Assembly (NCBI GenBank): GCA_022732885.1
Contig: JAIJTS010000004.1
Span: forward strand, 1 to 64,000
DNA: 64,000 nt
Source: Atopobium sp.
GTDB lineage: Bacteria; Actinomycetota; Coriobacteriia; Coriobacteriales; Atopobiaceae
Reading direction: 5' to 3'
Position numbers and translations under genes: made by a program. This document shows, piece after piece, positions 25,975-33,246 of this stretch (the first letter of the stretch is position 1; every line of letters begins with the position of its first letter). The notes below the pieces were generated by a model, which ran no database searches, had not been told where the DNA came from, and saw nothing but the letters and a program-made list of their open reading frames with translations.

Positions 25975-26002
25975 TTGACGAAGCGCTTGAGTCTGTTATA
26001 GT
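25975..26002 (+). promoter_or_regulatory. promoter of tRNA-Phe
   Basis: TTGACG (25975-25980) and TATAGT (25997-26002), 16 bp apart, are strong -35 and -10 matches. The predicted start near 26009 leaves a leader of about 18 bases before the tRNA. Confidence 0.75.
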
Positions 26003-26026
26003 AAATAAGCTTTTCGAAGCACCAAT

Positions 26027-26102
26027 GGCTGGGTAGCTCAGTTGGTAGAGCAGGGGACTGAAAATCCCCGTGTCAGGGGTTCGATTCCCTTCCCCGCCAC
26101 CA
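26027..26102 (+). tRNA. tRNA-Phe (GAA), CCA encoded
   Basis: 76 bases fold as a standard tRNA: D arm GCTC/GAGC, anticodon stem GGGGA/TCCCC with loop CTGAAAA (anticodon GAA), T stem AGGGG/CCCTT with loop TTCGATT, and an encoded CCA at 26100-26102. The acceptor stem GGCTGGG/CCCCGCC has one mismatch, U4 against C69. It carries its own promoter and terminator and marks the left border of the AT-rich island. Confidence 0.95.
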
Positions 26103-26113
26103 TTTTAACGCTC

Positions 26114-26145
26114 AGGCTGATACCATCTCGGTATCAGCCTTTTTT
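26114..26145 (+). terminator. terminator of tRNA-Phe
   Basis: An 11-bp perfect stem, AGGCTGATACC/GGTATCAGCCT, has a 5-base loop and ends in TTTTTT. Confidence 0.9.
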
Positions 26146-26173
26146 GTTATCTGCGGCTTGTGTAGCACGAGTA

Positions 26174-26219
26174 GCTTACGAGTTGTTCCAAGTGTCTTAC
26201 GAGTGTTTAACACGTAAGC
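26174..26219. repeat. inverted and direct repeats at the island border
   Basis: GCTTACGAGTT (26174-26184) is nearly complementary to AACACGTAAGC (26209-26219; one mismatch in 11), and CTTACGAGT recurs directly at 26196-26204. The cluster lies 30-75 bp past the tRNA-Phe terminator, exactly where base composition changes. It could be a recombinase-recognition region or an old attachment site; no second copy is visible at the right end of the island. Confidence 0.35.
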
Positions 26220-26338
26220 GTTTGTGCTAATGGATATATAAACGGTTGCTTCTGTATAAAACGATAAAGGTGTTGCGCTAGCAATGAGAATTCAAAAGTA
26301 AGTACTACCATTGCAACCCAACTTCTATTGATAAAAGT

Positions 26339-26668
26339 CTATTGCTGTCCATGCATCATAAAATAAACCATATTTCCGACTATATATAATGCGCCAATAA
26401 ACGCGAATGAGAGTGTGATAATCTGCAACAAAAAGGAATCAGAAAACAGCATGATTAGCACGGAATAGATAAGCGTTACTACTGCTATAATACATATACC
26501 AATACCTGCTCTTTTTGTAAACTCTTCCCTGTATTTTAAGGGAATCAAAATAATATTATACCAATGTACTAGGAAGGGATTTTTAGTTTTTATCAGCACA
26601 TTGCCAATATACAAAAAGCAAAGGCTAATAATACCTATCGCTATGCCTCTGTAAATATTAGCACCCAT
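26339..26668 (-). CDS. small membrane protein of the radical SAM peptide cluster
   Basis: 109 residues with three predicted transmembrane segments (about 6-26, 53-75 and 82-104). A short loop holds WYNIILIPLKYREEFTKRAGIG before the second segment. I do not recognise the family; the arrangement recalls small DUF3784-like proteins found beside bacteriocin genes. Its ATG (26666-26668) overlaps the end of the precursor-like gene by 11 bp, with GAAGGG upstream, so translation is coupled. Last gene of the leftward cluster. Position suggests an immunity or export role; that is inference only. Confidence 0.6.
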   Translation of the reverse strand: MGANIYRGIAIGIISLCFLYIGNVLIKTKNPFLVHWYNIILIPLKYREEFTKRAGIGICIIAVVTLIYSVLIMLFSDSFLLQIITLSFAFIGALYIVGNMVYFMMHGQQ

Positions 26669-26873
26669 GGGTATTCAACCCTTCAAGGTTTGGATTCACT
26701 CCTGGAATTACGATAACCTGAAAACCTGCAATTGCGGTTACAGCCAACAGAATATTTTGACCAATCGCATAATTCACGTCATAAACAACATTAGCTTGAA
26801 CAACTCTAGAATTGCTCGATTCAATCCCATTGATGTACTCAAGTGTGGGTTTAGAATACTCTAGTTTTTTCAT
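26658..26873 (-). CDS. candidate RiPP precursor peptide
   Basis: 71 residues from ATG 26871-26873. The N-terminus MKKLEYSKPTLEYINGI is charged and leader-like; KKxYxKPxLE openings are common in peptides modified by radical SAM enzymes. The second half is hydrophobic (YAIGQNILLAVTAIAG and FQVIVIPG) and the end is GVNPNLEGLNTHGC, with the only Cys as last residue. It overlaps the radical SAM gene before it by 23 bp and the membrane-protein gene after it by 11 bp, each in a different frame. Size, position between modifying enzyme and membrane protein, and leader/core layout support the precursor call. It could instead be a small membrane protein. Confidence 0.6.
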   Translation of the reverse strand: MKKLEYSKPTLEYINGIESSNSRVVQANVVYDVNYAIGQNILLAVTAIAGFQVIVIPGVNPNLEGLNTHGC

Positions 26874-27942
26874 AATTGACTCTCTCAATATCGTTGTCTA
26901 GTAAATAAATGTTATTGCCGTCTATCAAATCTACCTCTATGTCAGATCCTTGATTTATATTCCCAATCATTAGGGATATGTCCTTCATATTATTTATCGT
27001 CTTCAGCTCATCGCAAAAACTTTGTACTAAAGGAGATGACCAAATAATATTAAGGCCTGATTTCCAATACTCCGATAAATTGTGACGACGTATATTTCCA
27101 ATAATTAAGGGGAAGTATGGTGACACCATTACACTTCCATCCGCATGAATGGTAGCTTGATCCATAAGTCGTTCTAAATTTTTGAATCTAAAAATATGAT
27201 CAAGTGGGTCTCCCCACTGAATTTCAACTCTATTTTCAAATTTGCAACCATTCAACTGATTTATAAAGTATACAAGTTTTTCATATTGAATCTCGGTGGG
27301 CATAATTTTATTGTTCTCACCAGCACGCCCATACAACATTAGCGGCTGTACTCTAAACTCAATAGTGTCAACTAGATTTGAAGTAAATCTAGTTGATTGC
27401 CTAAATATCTGTGAAATCTTTAGATAAGCATCTACAAAGTGATTAATATTGAATGATGTGGGTGAAAAAGCAATATCCAAATGTATATCAGTATTATTCA
27501 AGACGCAATCGATTGCATCTATTGCTTTACAATATGCGTCTCTATTCTGTCTCAATTGGTTATGTGAAGACTCATTGCCATCTAAACTTATTTGTATTCC
27601 GTCAACCCCAATACTGTCTAACTCTTCGGACAAAACCTCGTTAATGTAATATCCATTCGTAACAAATGAGGTATGTATTCCTTGAGTCTTCAGCATTTTT
27701 AAACACTCACAAAGTAAATCTTTCCTAAGTAAGGGCTCGCCTCCACAAAAACAAACACTAAATGGCTTGTATTCAATAACTTCCGAAACAAAACGCAAAA
27801 CTTCATCATCGGTAAGCTCATGCTTACATATAAAATTCTCGCCGCTGCTATTGTAGCAATGCAAGCACCTAAAGTTACACCTATTTGTAATATCAAAGGC
27901 AATATGGTGAGGATATCTTAGTATTTCAGCATATTTATTCAT
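26851..27942 (-). CDS. radical SAM peptide-modifying enzyme, SPASM-like C-terminus without cysteines
   Basis: 363 residues from ATG 27940-27942, overlapping the upstream RRE-protein stop by 8 bp. The radical SAM cluster motif is C22-N-F-R-C26-L-H-C29, followed by CFCGGEPLLRKDL (the GGE motif) and QISLDG. The C-terminal third keeps the outline of a SPASM domain (IHADGSVMVSPYFPLIIGNIRR, then LSEYW), but Ser or Tyr stand where SPASM cysteines would be, so auxiliary Fe-S clusters are probably absent there. Known relatives install thioether, C-C or C-O crosslinks or epimers in peptides. The chemistry cannot be read from sequence. The neighbouring PqqD-like protein and 71-residue peptide are the likely partner and substrate. 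Confidence 0.85.
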   Translation of the reverse strand: MNKYAEILRYPHHIAFDITNRCNFRCLHCYNSSGENFICKHELTDDEVLRFVSEVIEYKPFSVCFCGGEPLLRKDLLCECLKMLKTQGIHTSFVTNGYYINEVLSEELDSIGVDGIQISLDGNESSHNQLRQNRDAYCKAIDAIDCVLNNTDIHLDIAFSPTSFNINHFVDAYLKISQIFRQSTRFTSNLVDTIEFRVQPLMLYGRAGENNKIMPTEIQYEKLVYFINQLNGCKFENRVEIQWGDPLDHIFRFKNLERLMDQATIHADGSVMVSPYFPLIIGNIRRHNLSEYWKSGLNIIWSSPLVQSFCDELKTINNMKDISLMIGNINQGSDIEVDLIDGNNIYLLDNDIERVNYEKTRVF

Positions 27943-28726
27943 TGAAATCATCCCGAGAAATGCAGGAGATAATAACATCGCTCTTATTTAGCTCATTGTT
28001 TAAAATTAATTTATTCAATGGTTTTTTGAAATTGCTCTGCAACAGTTTGAAGTTATCGATATCTGTATTAAACAAGACATTATTTATATCATTGATTCTA
28101 AAAATACTTTTAAATATTTGGCACAATTTAAATCTTGGGACGCTACATGATATTAAATTCATGGACTTTCTGCCTGGCTCACTATATTTAAGAACAAGAT
28201 ATCCAATAGCAGAGTCATTCTTATTTACTATATAAAACGTATAACTTCTACTAAACAATGTTTCTCTCAGGTATAAAAGATTATTAAAGTCTACTTTTTC
28301 AATGGGCGATCTTAGTACTATATTGTCTTTATTACTAATACTTAAATTGTAACAACATCCAATTTCATTAGGAGACAACTTGACCAGCTTAAAACCTGCT
28401 CCTATATTTACAGACTGGTACCTATAATTTAAGTGAATAATGTTTAAATCGATTAGTTTATTTATTGTCAAAGCAATATCTGCTTCTAGTTCGACTTCCG
28501 ATTTGATGTCATACATTGAAAGAAAGATATTTTTAATCTCTTCTATATTTTTATCTTCTATCAGTAGCTGATAAATTTGATGAGTAGTCGGATTCATTAT
28601 GGTGAAATCTTTAATCATATTCGGTGGAATTAAAGAATAATAACCGTTATTCTCTTCCCTAAGGTAGAGTAAAGGATTGATTGAAAAATCAAAACTTTGC
28701 AAATCTTCAAATGTATAGGCCTGCAT
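27935..28726 (-). CDS. PqqD/RRE-like leader-binding protein with an unassigned C-terminal domain
   Basis: 263 residues; start ATG 28724-28726 lies eight bases behind GAGG. Residues about 15-95 follow the PqqD pattern: NPLLYLREENNGYYSLIPP, then MNPTTHQIYQLLIEDKNIEEI, then a helix ending INKLIDLNIIHL. PqqD-type domains (RiPP recognition elements) bind precursor leaders and present them to radical SAM enzymes. The remaining 165 residues form a mixed alpha/beta domain (DSAIGYLVLKYSEPGRKSMNLISCSVPRF has some GNAT-like flavour) that I cannot name. First gene of the leftward cluster. Bases 28321-28380 are 25 % G+C by count, far below the housekeeping genes. Confidence 0.65.
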   Translation of the reverse strand: MQAYTFEDLQSFDFSINPLLYLREENNGYYSLIPPNMIKDFTIMNPTTHQIYQLLIEDKNIEEIKNIFLSMYDIKSEVELEADIALTINKLIDLNIIHLNYRYQSVNIGAGFKLVKLSPNEIGCCYNLSISNKDNIVLRSPIEKVDFNNLLYLRETLFSRSYTFYIVNKNDSAIGYLVLKYSEPGRKSMNLISCSVPRFKLCQIFKSIFRINDINNVLFNTDIDNFKLLQSNFKKPLNKLILNNELNKSDVIISCISRDDFNE

Positions 28727-29277
28727 CTTCATCACCTCGAATTATATTCTAACAAAAAATTATAAATATTCTATGTGAATAGATATCCGGTATTGTTTTA
28801 TATGTAAACGGTAAATTTCTAATTATTTCTATCTAGATAAGATAAAGATAAAATTTGCATAACTCGCGTAACATCATAAATCGATATCGCACCTATACTT
28901 CTCAAACTAGTTGTATGCAGCTTTTCTAAACACAGTATCCAACTCCTGTACATATCTTGATCTGCTCATTTTCCAGCAGGTTTTTAATTTAGCTAATCAG
29001 TTCACTCCATCTGTGGTTTTGTACTTGATATTTGCTAGATAGTGTGCGTAAAGCACTTTACAGTAACTGTTTACAGTATTGAGCATCTTTGCAAAAATTC
29101 TTCTCAAACACGTGTACTCAGCGCGCTATCTGGCAGGGCTTACGGGAGCCTTTGCAAAAAATATGCGGGTGCTAGTTTAACTCACTCGCTCTAACGGCTG
29201 CCCCAAGTAGAGAGGTCTTTTTGTTCATAGCGTGTCCTCTCTGCCAACAATCCACCCGAGACAGAAGGGACAGTGCT
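28727..29277. other. gene-free AT-rich spacer inside the island
   Basis: No convincing frame. The leftward RiPP operon must start here; no consensus promoter stands out (TTTACA followed after 17 bp by TATCTA, near 28785-28815 on the minus strand, is the best weak pair). Near 29057-29078 TTTACAGTA occurs twice 13 bp apart, and ACAGTAACTGT (29060-29070) is a perfect 11-bp palindrome, operator-like and upstream of the phage antirepressor remnant. CTTTGCAAAAA also occurs twice, at about 29088 and 29152. Confidence 0.5.
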
Positions 29278-30057
29278 ATGAGTACATCGTTGCAGCTTTT
29301 CGAACACCCGAGCTTTAGGCAGGTACGCACGATTGAGCGTGATGGAGGTAAAATCCTTTTCTGTGGTAAAGACGTCGCCGAAGCCCTTGGCTACAAAGAC
29401 CCAACAAATACTTTTAAGCTCCATTATAAGGGGGTGACAAATTACCATCCCCTTGAAACGCTTAGTGGTGTGCAAAACGCTCGCTTTATTACTAAAGCTG
29501 ATCTCTATCATCTCATCTTCAGCTCCAAGCTCCCCTCAGCGGTAGAGTTTGAAGCGTAAGTCACGGAGATAGTGCTGCCATCTATCAGAAAGACTGGCGT
29601 GCATGCCACGCCTCAAACAGTAGAAGAGACGCTAAAAAAATCCCGAGGCATTTCTTGAACTTGTTCAAAACTATGTCAAGCAAGAACGTGAGCTTAACGC
29701 CACATGCCAACTTCTCGCTGAGGCAAAGCCCAAAGTCATCTATTACGATATCGTGTTGAAATCCAAGTTATTCATGACGGTGACGCAAATTGCGAAGGAC
29801 TTTGGACTGTCTACTAAGCGTCTCAATAAGCTTTTAGCCGAGGCGGGTGTGCAGTTCAAGCAGTCTGGTCAATGGCAGCTTTTCCAGACATATACCACAA
29901 AGGGCTATACCTGGTCAGAAACCTACCTTGATGACTTCGGTGGCACACATCTTCTGACCAAGTGGACTCAAACGGGTACCTCTTTATTTACGACTTACTT
30001 AAAAACCGCTTTGGCATTTTGCCTGTATGCAAGCGTGAGGTGATAACTCACGCATAA
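29278..30057 (+). pseudogene. phage antirepressor (Bro-N + KilAC), inactivated
   Basis: ATG 29278 behind GAAGGGA opens a Bro-N domain (LQLFEHPSFRQVRTI, then FCGKDVAEALGYKDP, then AEFEA-type helix). Three lesions follow. An in-frame TAA at 29557-29559 replaces a residue between VEFEA and VTEIVLPSIRKTGV. A frameshift falls in the run of seven A at 29634-29640, after which NPEAFLELVQNYVKQEREL continues in another frame. A second shift lies near 29978, after which LFIYDLLKNRFG continues to TAA 30057. The KilAC part (VTQIAKDFGLSTKRLNKLL, GVQFKQSGQWQLF) is well preserved. Known: such proteins inactivate prophage repressors. It indicates a decayed prophage or integrated element. Confidence 0.85.
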
Positions 30058-30061
30058 GCCA

Positions 30062-30397
30062 CCCATTGTTCGTTTCATTGAGCTTGTAGATGCAAGTCCC
30101 AACCATGAGCGCTTTAACGCTACTGTCCCAGGTGAGTATGTGTATGTTTGCTCGCCCTAATTGGAAAACATTATCGTGAACCAGATTAGGGCAGTGCAGT
30201 TACCAAGTGGCGCGCATTTTATGAAGTGACACTAGTGGTACCCCATCTTTACTTTGACTGGTTTTTTCAACGAGCATGACCGAAGTCTGATCTCCAAGTT
30301 CAACCGAAGGCTTATTGAGCACACCAATAAGCTATGAGTTGTAGCAGAGACCATAAGGCCAGGCATAAAAGATGAAATCAACATGTCCACACAATAG
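30062..30397 (+). pseudogene. decayed phage gene of unknown identity
   Basis: Directly after the antirepressor, one reading frame gives plausible protein interrupted by stops: IVRFIELVDASPNHERF to PGEYVYVCSP (stop 30158-30160), LENIIVNQIRAVQLPSGAHF, then after two stops LTGFFNEHDRSLISKFNRRL and, after another, VVAETIRPGIKDEINM (stop 30395-30397). The same frame runs through all segments, as expected for an old gene killed by point mutations. I do not recognise the family. Confidence 0.5.
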
Positions 30398-30443
30398 GAA
30401 AACCAATTCGCTATTTTAGTCGCACAACCACAAAAGACATATC

Positions 30444-30736
30444 ATGCTAGATACCGCACATACTCCCAAGAGTTTCTCGCTTCTGTACTCAGGACTTACC
30501 GGTGATAAGTTCAATACGAGCTATGCCCGTGAGGTCACGGTGACAGGTGAGGCTGGCCTTGTTGAAGCCTAGACCTGGGTCAATGCAGATGCGATTCTTG
30601 AAGGCAGCATTCGCAATAACGCTGGCTTTGTCTGATCTGACTGCGTAGTTATGGATATAAATAACGACCACACAGAAGACAAGCATGCCTGGATTGACCC
30701 AAAAAGGCTTGCTCAGCTCATGAGTGAGGTTGAGTT
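30444..30736 (+). pseudogene. phage/plasmid primase-like gene, N-terminal fragment with two stops
   Basis: ATG 30444 opens a frame with MLDTAHTPKSFSLLYSGL and VVMDINNDHTEDKHAWIDP, the latter like the DIDNDHSDxPxxWI signature near the start of phage-associated bifunctional primase/VapE-type proteins. In-frame stops TAG 30570-30572 and TGA 30633-30635 interrupt it, yet frame and similarity continue across both. Similarity ends at about SEVEFEP, exactly where the long hairpin at 30737-30784 begins, so the rest of the gene was probably lost by a rearrangement there. Confidence 0.6.
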
Positions 30737-30784
30737 TGAACCGCTTCCCCATTTCTTATGTCCAAGAAATGGGGAGGCGGTTCA
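30737..30784. repeat. 21-bp near-perfect inverted repeat (hairpin) at the break of the primase remnant
   Basis: TGAACCGCTTCCCCATTTCTT (30737-30757; 21 bases, one mismatch to its partner) faces its complement at 30764-30784 across a 6-base loop ATGTCC. No T run follows on either strand, so it is a poor terminator, although it lies 57 bp past the xre stop. The stem ends coincide with the end of primase similarity. It may be a snap-back scar of an inverted duplication, a small mobile remnant, or a protective RNA 3' structure. Confidence 0.8.
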
Positions 30785-30840
30785 TAAAAGATGTGTCTCT
30801 TTTAAAAAGCATTTCTTTCACAGGATTCTTGCATTAAAAG

Positions 30841-31068
30841 CTATCGATACATACGCAACGCTTCAATGAGTTCAAAAGCATCAATATCTAAGGCTTCAGC
30901 AAAAGAGAAAACTTCTCCAAGCTTAACGCCACGCTCGCCTGATTCAACCTTTGATACAAATGCTTGATCTCCAGCAAGGCGCTCAGCAACCGCCTCTTGA
31001 GTAAGACGTTGCTTCTTTCGCAAATCGCGAAGGCACTGGCCCACTAATCTGTTAGATATCTGCTCCAT
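30841..31068 (-). CDS. Xre-family helix-turn-helix repressor
   Basis: 75 residues, essentially one HTH_3 domain: LRDLRKKQRLTQEAVAERLAGDQAFVSKVESGERGVKLGEVFSFAEALDID. All positions of the fold are present. No clear Shine-Dalgarno sequence precedes ATG 31066-31068. A perfect inverted repeat lies 26-48 bp upstream, fitting autorepression. It sits between decayed phage genes and the chromosomal DUF2207 gene and may be the surviving repressor of the lost element, or a host regulator. Confidence 0.85.
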   Translation of the reverse strand: MEQISNRLVGQCLRDLRKKQRLTQEAVAERLAGDQAFVSKVESGERGVKLGEVFSFAEALDIDAFELIEALRMYR

Positions 31069-31093
31069 AAGTGCAGGTTAAAACTATCAACTC

Positions 31094-31116
31094 AAATATG
31101 CCAAAATCGCATATTT
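31094..31116. promoter_or_regulatory. perfect 8-bp inverted repeat, candidate Xre operator
   Basis: AAATATGC (31094-31101) and GCATATTT (31109-31116) are exact complements 7 bp apart. Centre-to-centre spacing is about 15 bp, typical for small dimeric Xre repressors. It covers the region where the leftward xre promoter must lie. Confidence 0.55.
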
Positions 31117-31127
31117 TCTAAAAAAGA

Positions 31128-31158
31128 AATTCTCCCCGACTTATTTGCGGGGAGAATT
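31128..31158 (-). terminator. terminator of the DUF2207 gene
   Basis: An 11-bp perfect stem AATTCTCCCCG/CGGGGAGAATT with a 9-base loop is followed leftwards by TTTCTTTTTTAG. It lies 51 bp past the DUF2207 stop. Confidence 0.85.
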
Positions 31159-31208
31159 AAATTCTTTAAAAGTTGCTTCTTGTGGTGTTTATTGAAACGT
31201 TTATGGCG

Positions 31209-33191
31209 TTAGAAACCGCCGCCTCCGCCGCCTCCGCCGAAGCCACCGCCGCCTCCGCCGGAGAAACCACCGCCAAATCCGCCTCCAGAACTTGCACTGG
31301 AGGAAGCAAGTGCTGCAGTAGAGACAGAATGAGCTGCTGTAACACTCTTAGTTACGCTATCAATTGCATTAGCATGCATACCATTTCCATAGTAATACCA
31401 GCTATAAACAGGCATAAACATAGGATCGTTGAACAACTCTGGCATCGCAACCTTCAACTGATCAATAACCTTATCTGCAACACCCAGCGCGACTGCCATA
31501 ACCAAAAGTCTATTCCAAAGAATAACATCGGTAGGAATAGCTTCATGCAAGTTAGTGAACTCAGTAAGCCACTTTCTTAGTGCTCGGGTCTTAGCAAGAG
31601 TCTCAACGCCCTCTCTGTTCATTAAATCAAAAGAGCCAATACCTATAAGCGCAATAAAACCAGCAATGACAAGAATGAACAGATGGAATAGTAAATTACT
31701 AAATGAGACATCTGCCATAACACCCATAATAAAAGCAGCAGCAAAAACAAGGACATCAACTGCAATTAGGGCAGCAAGAATTCCCTTACCATGGAACGGA
31801 ATCTTGTCTGTGCCAAACTTAGCAGCATAACTAAGCTTGATAGGACTCTCCCATGACTCATATGCCTTATTAAAGTCTTCTGGATGCGATGAGGCGTATT
31901 TGCCAATTTGTTTCATGGTAACAGTAGTATTTACCGCTCCAGATTCTCCGGCTTTATCAAAGATTAACTCCATAGCCATGCTATCAATCTTATTTGACAA
32001 AGAGCTGCCCGGATAGAAGGAGGGCTGATTCTCTGCAAGATCTTGAACCTTTGTAAGGCAATAATCAGACTTCTCCATACCAAGGAAGTTTGTATTAACC
32101 GTCTTGTTCAAGCTGATGTATTTTGCGTCAGAAAGGTGCATAAGGGTTGCCGTTAGAGCATCTCCCTTAATTAGTTCTCCGTTATAAAGCATAGAGAGAA
32201 CCGCTGGATGATCATCAGATGGAACATCTCTATAGTAAAGATCGTTAAACTGAGGAGTCATAACCTTTTTATATTTAATGCGTAGCAGGATTGCTGCAAC
32301 AATGGTGATGGCTGCAAATACTAGTGGCGCATAAAGTATGAGAGCTACCTGAATTTTAGCAATCTCACGTTTGTGATTTGCCTCATCGGCCCATGCTTGT
32401 TCCTCAGACAAAATACTGCTCAATTTATTCTGCTGAATAGGAGCTAACCCAGAAACCCAATCAGTTGGAAACGTTATACGAGCTTCCGCGAACTCATCAG
32501 TTCCTACACCAGGAACTTTATAAACAACTGCACTATTGGTAATTTCTACGTTTGCGTCCAGCGGACCATGTCCCCAGGCACGAACAGTATCTCCAGCCAC
32601 AATAGACTGACCTGCAGGAACAGGAAGATGAATAGTAGCTGTTACATCTTGAGACTCTGAATCCCAGCCATCAGATACAAACTTCCAATACAACTCCGCA
32701 GTATCAGACCAGCTTGTTACAACATTAGTAATGTCATATTCAATAGTTATACGCGCAGGTTCATCATCATGTGCTGAATAGATCTTCAAATTCAACATAT
32801 CGCTTGACTGAGAGGAAACATAATACTCATCTGAGTTGGCACTATTTCCATTTGAGTCTTTGCTGTAAAGCTGACGCGTTCCTTGACTATCTTGAACAGT
32901 AACTGAAGTAATATTTACTTTAACGTCCTGTCCATTGTATTTATTCTTTCCAACCGGAAGATTCCAATAAACTCCGTGGTAACTTCCTTTGAAATAAAAT
33001 GTGCGAGTTTCTACAACATGCATCGTTCCGTCTTTTTGAACTGTTGCATCAATATCTACTTTATTAATTGAAAGGTCACGTGCAAACGTCTTAGTTGGCG
33101 CAATTAAAAACGCAACAGCTAAGAGCATTATGCAAAGCGCAATCCTCACAAACTGGCTCTTTTTAGAAGAGCGAAGCGAGACTTTATACAT
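31209..33191 (-). CDS. DUF2207-domain exported membrane protein with Gly-rich tail
   Basis: 660 residues. A signal peptide (about 1-38, ending PTKTFA) precedes an extracellular beta-rich DUF2207 domain starting DLSINKVDIDATVQKDGTMHVVETRTFYF. A transmembrane helix lies near 280-300, a cytoplasmic stretch to about 470, two more helices near 475-520, and a final low-complexity Gly/Phe tail of about 25 residues (GGGFGGG units). This is the usual architecture of the family in Firmicutes and Actinobacteria. Function is unknown; cell-envelope roles are assumed. Monocistronic, with a strong terminator, and it marks the right edge of the island. Confidence 0.85.
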   Translation of the reverse strand: MYKVSLRSSKKSQFVRIALCIMLLAVAFLIAPTKTFARDLSINKVDIDATVQKDGTMHVVETRTFYFKGSYHGVYWNLPVGKNKYNGQDVKVNITSVTVQDSQGTRQLYSKDSNGNSANSDEYYVSSQSSDMLNLKIYSAHDDEPARITIEYDITNVVTSWSDTAELYWKFVSDGWDSESQDVTATIHLPVPAGQSIVAGDTVRAWGHGPLDANVEITNSAVVYKVPGVGTDEFAEARITFPTDWVSGLAPIQQNKLSSILSEEQAWADEANHKREIAKIQVALILYAPLVFAAITIVAAILLRIKYKKVMTPQFNDLYYRDVPSDDHPAVLSMLYNGELIKGDALTATLMHLSDAKYISLNKTVNTNFLGMEKSDYCLTKVQDLAENQPSFYPGSSLSNKIDSMAMELIFDKAGESGAVNTTVTMKQIGKYASSHPEDFNKAYESWESPIKLSYAAKFGTDKIPFHGKGILAALIAVDVLVFAAAFIMGVMADVSFSNLLFHLFILVIAGFIALIGIGSFDLMNREGVETLAKTRALRKWLTEFTNLHEAIPTDVILWNRLLVMAVALGVADKVIDQLKVAMPELFNDPMFMPVYSWYYYGNGMHANAIDSVTKSVTAAHSVSTAALASSSASSGGGFGGGFSGGGGGGFGGGGGGGGF

Positions 33192-33246
33192 GGAAACTCC
33201 TTTATGTTACTTTCGCAACTCTTTTCAAAAGGATACCACGTACTGT

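Noticed and set aside
26070..26102. tRNA-Phe 3' end as an attachment site
   Set aside because: I looked for a second copy of the 3' end across 26146-31120 and saw none, and no integrase gene is present, so site-specific integration is not shown.
28727..28860. Promoter for the RiPP operon
   Set aside because: Several AT-rich words resemble -10 boxes, but none has a convincing -35 at the right distance.
29191..29511. Leftward open frame over the antirepressor remnant
   Set aside because: The other strand carries clear Bro-N similarity; this frame has no motif or ribosome site.
31209..31290. GC-rich ccgccgcctcc repeats that look like a CRISPR-like or minisatellite array
   Set aside because: They are Gly codons of the DUF2207 tail; units are irregular and there are no spacers.
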